A DNA stretch of 64,000 nt from Tamlana sp. I1 (GTDB lineage Bacteria > Bacteroidota > Bacteroidia > Flavobacteriales > Flavobacteriaceae). The notes under the pieces were generated by a model, which searched no databases, was not told where the DNA came from, and saw only the letters and a list, made by a program, of their open reading frames with translations. Made by a program: the position numbers and the translations under genes. The stretch is from the NCBI RefSeq assembly GCF_015355625.1, contig NZ_JACLAF010000005.1, positions 62,001 through 126,000 of the forward strand. The letters run 5' to 3'. This document shows, piece by piece, positions 58,874 through 64,000 of the stretch; the first letter of the stretch is position 1; each line of letters begins with the position of its first letter.

Positions 58874-61800
58874 ATGTTTAGTAAATTTATAAAAAGACCC
58901 GTGTTGGCTATTGTCATATCGGTAATCATCGTATTTACGGGGTTGTTAGCCATAAAACAATTGCCTATTTCTCAGTTCCCTCAAATCGCCCCAACCACGG
59001 TTAATATCTTTATCGCTTATCCGGGTGCGAGTGCCGATGTACTAGTTAAATCCACATTAATTCCTTTAGAAACCGCTATAAACGGTGTGCAAGACATGCG
59101 TTACATTGCTTCGGATGCAACCAGTGCTGGAGAAGGAACTTTACGTATAATTTTTGAACCAGGAACAGATCCCAATCAGGCCGTAGTCAGGGTGAAAACA
59201 AGGGTCGATCAAGTGATGCCGCTGTTACCAGATTTGGTTCAGCGTGAAGGTGTTGTGATCACTCCTGTACAACCCAGTATGTTAATGTATGTGAACTTAT
59301 ACAGTAAGAAAAAGGATAATGATGAGAAATTCCTTTACAATTACGCCTACACCAAAATAGTTCCAGAAATTCAACGAATTAAAGGGATTGCAAGTGCCAA
59401 AATATTAGGAAGTCGAAAGTACGCTATGCGTGTTTGGTTAAAACCAGATCGCATGCGAGCTTACAAAGTCTCGGCCGAAGAAGTTCTAGAAGCCATGGCC
59501 GAGCAAAGTATTATTGCTAGACCAGGGCGTTTAGGGCGAAGCTCAGGAAAAAGGGCTCAGTCTTTAGAATATGTGTTAACCTACGAAGGTCGCTATAACG
59601 AGCCTGAGCAGTATAAAAATATTATTATTAAAGCTTCTGAAGAAGGCGAAATTTTAAAACTTGGCGATATTGCCGATGTCGAATTAGGAAGTGAGTTTTT
59701 CGATATTTATTCCAATCTCGACGGACAACCATCGGCCTCAATCGTTTTAAAACAAACGTTTGGAAGTAATGGTAGCGATGTTATTGAAGCTGTAAAAGAA
59801 AAATTAAAAGAACTAAAAGAAGATTTACCTCCAGATGTAGATTATAAAATAAGTTATGATGTTTCTAACTTCTTAGATGCCTCTATCGAGCAAGTTATCG
59901 ATACCTTACGCGATGCATTTATATTGGTAGCCATTGTGGTATTCTTGTTTTTGGGTGATTTCAGATCGACCCTTATTCCAATTATTGCTGTGCCTGTTTC
60001 GCTTATCGGGACCTTTTTTATCATGCAGATTTTCGGATTGTCTATAAACCTGATAACCCTTTTCGCCTTAGTATTGGCTATTGGTATCGTGGTTGATGAT
60101 GCGATTGTCGTCGTTGAAGCCGTCCATGTTAAAATGGAAGAAGAACACCTCACGCCATATAAAGCCGCTTACGCAGTATTAGGCGAAATTGGAGGCGCAA
60201 TTCTTGCTATAACCATGGTAATGGTTTCGGTATTTATTCCTATAGCGTTCATGTCTGGACCCGTTGGAGTTTTTTATCGTCAATTCTCGATAACTATGGC
60301 GGGGGCTATCGTGCTTTCTGCAGTAGTGGCGCTTACTTTAACGCCTGTACTTTGTGCGATGATGTTGAAGAACAATCATGGTAAAGCAAGAAAAAAATCG
60401 CCTGTTAATCGATTTATCGATTGGTTTAATTCGAAATTCGATAAGCTTACAGGGGTTTACGTTAAAATATTAAAAGTTATTGTAAACCGTCGTGTGGTAA
60501 CTTTCGGATTGCTTATAGCATTCTGTGTTGGTATCTTTTTCACTAATAAAGTGCTTCCTGCAGGATTTATTCCAAATGAAGATCAAGGGATGATTTATGC
60601 CATTATTCAAACCCCTCCAGGGGCAACTTTGGAACGTACGAATGAAGTGGCTCATAAACTTCAAAAAATTTGTGAAGAAACTGAAGGTGTGCAATCTGTA
60701 TCTTCATTAGCAGGTTATGAAATTATGACTGAAGGTCGTGGTTCTAACGCCGGAACTTGTTTGATTAACTTGAAACCTTGGTCGGAGCGTCATCATTCTG
60801 TTCATGAAATCATGGAAGAATTAGAGGAAGAAACCAAAGATTTGGGAGCTGTTATCGAATATTTCGAGCCACCTGCTGTTCCTGGTTTTGGGTCTTCGGG
60901 CGGTTTTGCAATGCGATTGCTTGATAAAACAAACTCAACCGATTATCATGAGTTTGAAAGATTGAACAATCAATTTATGGATGCTTTAAGAGCGCGTAAA
61001 GAATTAGCAGGTTTATTTACTTTTTATGCTGCTAATTTTCCGCAATACGAATTGAAAATCAACAATAAAGCGGCCATGCAAAAAGGGGTTTCTATTGGAA
61101 AAGCCATGGAAAACCTAAATATTTTAATTGGTAGTACTTACGAACAAGGTTTTATTAAATACGGTAGGTTTTTTAAAGTGTACACACAAGCTGCTCCAGA
61201 ATACAGGGGCATGCCATCGGATTTAGAAAAACTTTTTGTTAAAAATGAAGCGGGTGAAATGGTGCCGTATTCGTCATTCATGGCCATGGAAAAAACATTA
61301 GGTCCTAATGAAATTACACGGTATAACTTGTACAATTCGGCGGCCATTCGAGGACTTCCTGCAGCTGGTTATACCAGTGGAGACGCGATTAAAGCCATTC
61401 AAGAAGTGGCAGAACAAACCCTGCCAAGAGGTTATGATATTGCTTGGGAAGGGCTGTCTTACGACGAAGCTTCAAGAGGTAATGAATCGTTGTATATTTT
61501 CATTGTGGTTTTAGTTTTTGTATACCTTGTTTTAGCAGCACAATATGAAAGTTTCTTATTGCCATTGGTGGTTATTTTATCACTACCCGTCGGGATTTTT
61601 GGCTCTTTTTTACTGCTGAAGTTTATGGGGCTTGCTAACGATGTTTACGCGCAAATTGGTGTCATCATGCTGGTTGGTTTACTCGGTAAAAATGCCGTGT
61701 TAATTGTAGAGTTCGCCGTTCAAAAACGTATTGAAGGCGCTACAATTCTAGACGCAGCTATTGAAGGTGCTAAAGTAAGATTCCGACCTATTTTAATGAC

Positions 61801-62116
61801 TTCCTTTGCATTCGTAGCAGGGTTAATTCCCTTGGTAATTGCTACAGGAGCAGGCGCTATTGGAAACAGAACCATTGGTGGTTCGGCCATGGGAGGGATG
61901 CTTATCGGAACCCTTTTAGGGGTGCTTGTTATCCCCGGATTGTACTACATTTTTGCAAGATTAGCAGATGGACGTACACTTATTAAAGATGAAAAAGCAG
62001 AAACTGTTTCGGAAGAATTTATGCGTGTGAGTGAAGACAATTCGAGGGTTAAAACAGAGCTTTCTAAAATTAAAAAGCTTTTGAAAAAATTATCTAAAAA
62101 AACAGAAGATGAATAA
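58874..62116 (+). CDS. RND efflux pump permease, HAE1 family
   Basis: A 1080-residue hydrophobe/amphiphile efflux pump of AcrB type. MFSKFIKRPVLAIVISVIIVFTGLLAI starts TM1. YPGASADVLVKSTLIPLE is the porter N-terminal block. The proton-relay acidic pair is in GIVVDDAIVVVEAVH on TM4 (about residues 400-414), and the relay lysine in LVGLLGKNAVLIVEFA on TM10 (about 934-949). Twelve helices and two large periplasmic loops fit. A charged C-terminal tail (last 50 residues) is longer than in AcrB. Translation is coupled to the outer-membrane gene (8-bp overlap). Confidence 0.95.
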   Translation: MFSKFIKRPVLAIVISVIIVFTGLLAIKQLPISQFPQIAPTTVNIFIAYPGASADVLVKSTLIPLETAINGVQDMRYIASDATSAGEGTLRIIFEPGTDPNQAVVRVKTRVDQVMPLLPDLVQREGVVITPVQPSMLMYVNLYSKKKDNDEKFLYNYAYTKIVPEIQRIKGIASAKILGSRKYAMRVWLKPDRMRAYKVSAEEVLEAMAEQSIIARPGRLGRSSGKRAQSLEYVLTYEGRYNEPEQYKNIIIKASEEGEILKLGDIADVELGSEFFDIYSNLDGQPSASIVLKQTFGSNGSDVIEAVKEKLKELKEDLPPDVDYKISYDVSNFLDASIEQVIDTLRDAFILVAIVVFLFLGDFRSTLIPIIAVPVSLIGTFFIMQIFGLSINLITLFALVLAIGIVVDDAIVVVEAVHVKMEEEHLTPYKAAYAVLGEIGGAILAITMVMVSVFIPIAFMSGPVGVFYRQFSITMAGAIVLSAVVALTLTPVLCAMMLKNNHGKARKKSPVNRFIDWFNSKFDKLTGVYVKILKVIVNRRVVTFGLLIAFCVGIFFTNKVLPAGFIPNEDQGMIYAIIQTPPGATLERTNEVAHKLQKICEETEGVQSVSSLAGYEIMTEGRGSNAGTCLINLKPWSERHHSVHEIMEELEEETKDLGAVIEYFEPPAVPGFGSSGGFAMRLLDKTNSTDYHEFERLNNQFMDALRARKELAGLFTFYAANFPQYELKINNKAAMQKGVSIGKAMENLNILIGSTYEQGFIKYGRFFKVYTQAAPEYRGMPSDLEKLFVKNEAGEMVPYSSFMAMEKTLGPNEITRYNLYNSAAIRGLPAAGYTSGDAIKAIQEVAEQTLPRGYDIAWEGLSYDEASRGNESLYIFIVVLVFVYLVLAAQYESFLLPLVVILSLPVGIFGSFLLLKFMGLANDVYAQIGVIMLVGLLGKNAVLIVEFAVQKRIEGATILDAAIEGAKVRFRPILMTSFAFVAGLIPLVIATGAGAIGNRTIGGSAMGGMLIGTLLGVLVIPGLYYIFARLADGRTLIKDEKAETVSEEFMRVSEDNSRVKTELSKIKKLLKKLSKKTEDE

Positions 62117-63560
62117 GATAAAAGCAACTGTAAAACAGTTTAAAAATATAGGTCTGCTTAGTATTATTCTGCTAACCACCCTGTATTCTTGCGTACCAAC
62201 TTTAGAGGTAATGCAAGAAAATAAGGAAGTACCAGAGCAGTTTAAAAACCAAGCTACCGACACCGTAAATACCGCGAAGGTTAAGTGGAATGATTATTTT
62301 ACCGATGTGTATTTAAGTGCGTTAATTGAAGAAGCTCTTAAAAATAATCAGGAGTTAAATATTACTTTGCAAGAAGTTGAAATAGCAAGAAACGAAGTGC
62401 GTGCCAAAAAAGGGGAATATTTACCTTTTGTTGATGTACGTGGTGGTGCCGAAGTTGAAAAAGTGGGGCGTTATACTAGCCAAGGTGCTAGCGACGCTAA
62501 TAATGATATTAGGCCTGGGGAAGAATTCCCTGAACCATTAGGAAATTATGGTATCGGACTAGAAGCCAGATGGGAATTAGACATTTGGAAGAAGTTACGC
62601 AACGCTAAAAAAGCTGCTTACAAACGTTATATTTCTTCAGTTGAAGGTAAAAACTTTTTGGTTACAAATCTTATTGCTGAAATCGCGAATTCTTATTATG
62701 AATTGTTAACGCTAGACAATCAATTAAGTATTGTTCAGGAGAATATAAAAATTCAAAGTAATGCTTTGGAAATTGTAAGACTTCAAAAAGTAGCAGCACG
62801 CGTTACTCAATTGGCGGTTACACGCTTTGAAGCCGAAGTATTGCATACCAAAAGTCTTCAATTTGATATTCAACAAAAGATTACTGAAACAGAGAATAAA
62901 ATCAACTTTTTGGTAGGGCGTTATCCGCAGCCTATCGAACGCAGTTCAGAATCCTTTTACGATTTAATACCAGATCAACTTTTGGTTGGTGTTCCAGCAC
63001 AATTGTTAGATAATCGTCCTGATATTAGAGAAGCAGAACTGGAATTGGAAGCTGCTAAATTGGATATAAAAGTTGCTAAAGCTCGGTTTTATCCATCAGT
63101 AGGAATTTCAGCAGGCGTTGGTTTTGATGCATTCAAGCCTTCATTATTATTAAAAACGCCAGAATCGATATTTTACTCTTTAGTAGGAGATATTGCAGGG
63201 CCATTAATTAACAGAAACGAAATAAAAGCTTTGTATTTTAACGCGAGTGCAAAACAAATTCAAGCCGTTTATAATTATGAGCGTACTGTTTTAAACGCCT
63301 ATTTGGAAGTTGCAAACCAACTTTCTAATATTAGTAATTTGGAGCAAAGTTTTAATTTGAAATCTAAAAAAGTAGATGCTTTAACGCAGTCTATAAATAT
63401 TTCAAACATACTTTTTAAATCGGCAAGAGCAGATTATATGGAAGTGTTATTAACCCAACGTGATGCTTTAGAATCTAAATTCGAATTGGTTGAAACCAAA
63501 AAAGAGCAAATGAATGCCATGGTTAACATGTACCGTGCTTTAGGTGGTGGTTGGAATTAA
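62109..63560 (+). CDS. RND efflux outer membrane channel, TolC/OprM (NodT) family
   Basis: A 483-residue outer membrane factor. Signal sequence with lipobox LYSC (Cys28), then two TolC-like repeats: WNDYFTDVYLSALIEEALKNNQELNITLQEVEIARNEV (quoted as LIEEALKNNQELN) and the second copy QLLDNRPDIREAELELEAAKLDIKVAKARFYPS (quoted as LLDNRPDIREAELELE). FYPSVGISAGVG marks the repeat's beta segment. It forms the trimeric channel of the tripartite pump. Overlaps the permease gene by 8 bp, and a strong terminator follows 43 bp after the stop. Confidence 0.94.
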   Translation: MNKIKATVKQFKNIGLLSIILLTTLYSCVPTLEVMQENKEVPEQFKNQATDTVNTAKVKWNDYFTDVYLSALIEEALKNNQELNITLQEVEIARNEVRAKKGEYLPFVDVRGGAEVEKVGRYTSQGASDANNDIRPGEEFPEPLGNYGIGLEARWELDIWKKLRNAKKAAYKRYISSVEGKNFLVTNLIAEIANSYYELLTLDNQLSIVQENIKIQSNALEIVRLQKVAARVTQLAVTRFEAEVLHTKSLQFDIQQKITETENKINFLVGRYPQPIERSSESFYDLIPDQLLVGVPAQLLDNRPDIREAELELEAAKLDIKVAKARFYPSVGISAGVGFDAFKPSLLLKTPESIFYSLVGDIAGPLINRNEIKALYFNASAKQIQAVYNYERTVLNAYLEVANQLSNISNLEQSFNLKSKKVDALTQSINISNILFKSARADYMEVLLTQRDALESKFELVETKKEQMNAMVNMYRALGGGWN

Positions 63561-63603
63561 AACTTGCAAAAATTAGAGTTAGTCAATTAATTTTTCTATG
63601 AAG

Positions 63604-63639
63604 AATCCTCTTAAGTGTAATGCTTAAGAGGATTTTTTT
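63604..63639 (+). terminator. terminator of the RND efflux operon
   Basis: AATCCTCTTAAG (63604-63615) pairs with CTTAAGAGGATT (63623-63634) around a 7-nt loop, followed by T7 (63633-63639). Confidence 0.92.
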
Positions 63640-64000
63640 GGTTCAAAGGTTGGTTTGGTAAATAGGTGCTGTACTTAATCGTAATTGGTTATTTTAATAA
63701 TTAATAGGCTTTTAATTCTAAATACGTATATGGGTTTTTAGTTACTAATTTTAGGGTGTACGATTTTTATGAAAAAACCAAGCGAAGTCGTGAACATTTG
63801 CATTAAAATGTCTGTTATTTTTCCACCCAAACAACTTGTTTACCTAGTCTATTCACGAAAGCATAAAATATAACTTCTCGACTGCGAAATCGAAGACCCT
63901 ATTAACTGCCTAAATCATTCATGCTATTGGAATTTATAAAAGATATCAATACAAGATTTTATAAAAAATGGATTTAGTTTAGATTTTTCGAAAACATTAA
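63640..64000. other. gene-free right edge of the window
   Basis: About 360 bp after the efflux terminator in which I see no gene, RNA or repeat that I can support. The next gene is presumably beyond the right edge. Confidence 0.6.

Noticed and set aside
1-64000. tRNA, rRNA, prophage, insertion sequence, toxin-antitoxin or defence genes
   Set aside because: I looked for tRNA-like cloverleaf segments in the intergenic regions and for transposase, integrase and defence domains among the proteins and found none I could support.

Overview
The window looks like chromosome from a marine-type member of the Flavobacteriaceae (Bacteroidota). Evidence seen directly: AT-rich DNA, many intergenic TAnnTTTG boxes (the Bacteroidota -7 promoter element) in place of sigma-70 -10 boxes, absence of obvious Shine-Dalgarno sequences, a type IX secretion C-terminal sorting domain, and many families that are typical of or restricted to this phylum (DUF3098, DUF4271, DUF4296, DUF5686, SbsA-like Ig lipoprotein, 2TM domain). 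No rRNA, tRNA, CRISPR array, prophage or insertion sequence was recognised. The genus is not assigned.

Layout. 1-5.6 kb: end of a glycerate kinase gene, DUF3098, ftsX, an EamA transporter and leuS. 5.6-7 kb: a repeat-rich stretch holding a long hairpin element, a beta-barrel protein gene and a structured RNA-like element. 7-19.9 kb: ald, a zinc metallopeptidase, a membrane MutS-like ATPase, an omega-amidase, an Ig-like lipoprotein, comF, glyS, an Lrp regulator next to a saccharopine dehydrogenase, and pckA. 20-25 kb: a compact cluster of hemD-DUF4271 facing a polyprenol mannosyltransferase, dihydroorotase and DUF4296 lipoprotein. 25-33 kb: tyrS, an orphan LuxE-like protein, a T9SS sorting-domain-only protein, a two-component system, a MurG-like glycosyltransferase, trmB, a LysE exporter and an alkyltransferase-like protein lacking the catalytic cysteine. 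33.7-35.6 kb: Fe-S genes (mrp, nifU-like, ferredoxin). 36.5-41.2 kb: two small lipoproteins and envelope glycan genes (waaA, DegT aminotransferase, galE). 41.4-51.2 kb: a lspA-fabD-acetyltransferase-FAD oxidoreductase operon, kdgK, a 2TM-dihydrofolate reductase fusion, a lone CBM48 protein, thyA, a nucleoside transporter and a bifunctional nuclease. 51.4-54.6 kb: etfBA and pdhB. 54.6-63.6 kb: an outer-membrane DUF5686 protein, a small exported protein and a tripartite RND efflux operon closed by a strong terminator.

Most genes are housekeeping: aminoacyl-tRNA synthetases (leuS, glyS, tyrS), folate/thymidylate (DHFR, thyA), pyruvate and electron-transfer metabolism (ald, pckA, pdhB, etfAB), Fe-S assembly and envelope construction. 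I do not see an obvious new multi-gene defence or mobile system. The most unusual material is small: families of short palindromic or low-complexity repeats that sit inside functional sequence. One 18-nt perfect palindrome splits the closing helix of the RNA-like element at 6656-6785. A second repeat fills that element's hairpin loop, and nearly the same repeat is also found in frame inside leuS. leuS carries a further in-frame GC-rich palindrome whose relative lies between etfB and etfA. Other candidates are the 2TM-DHFR fusion, a cargo-free T9SS sorting domain, an Mrp protein without its CxxC, and a signal-peptide-bearing nucleoside transporter.
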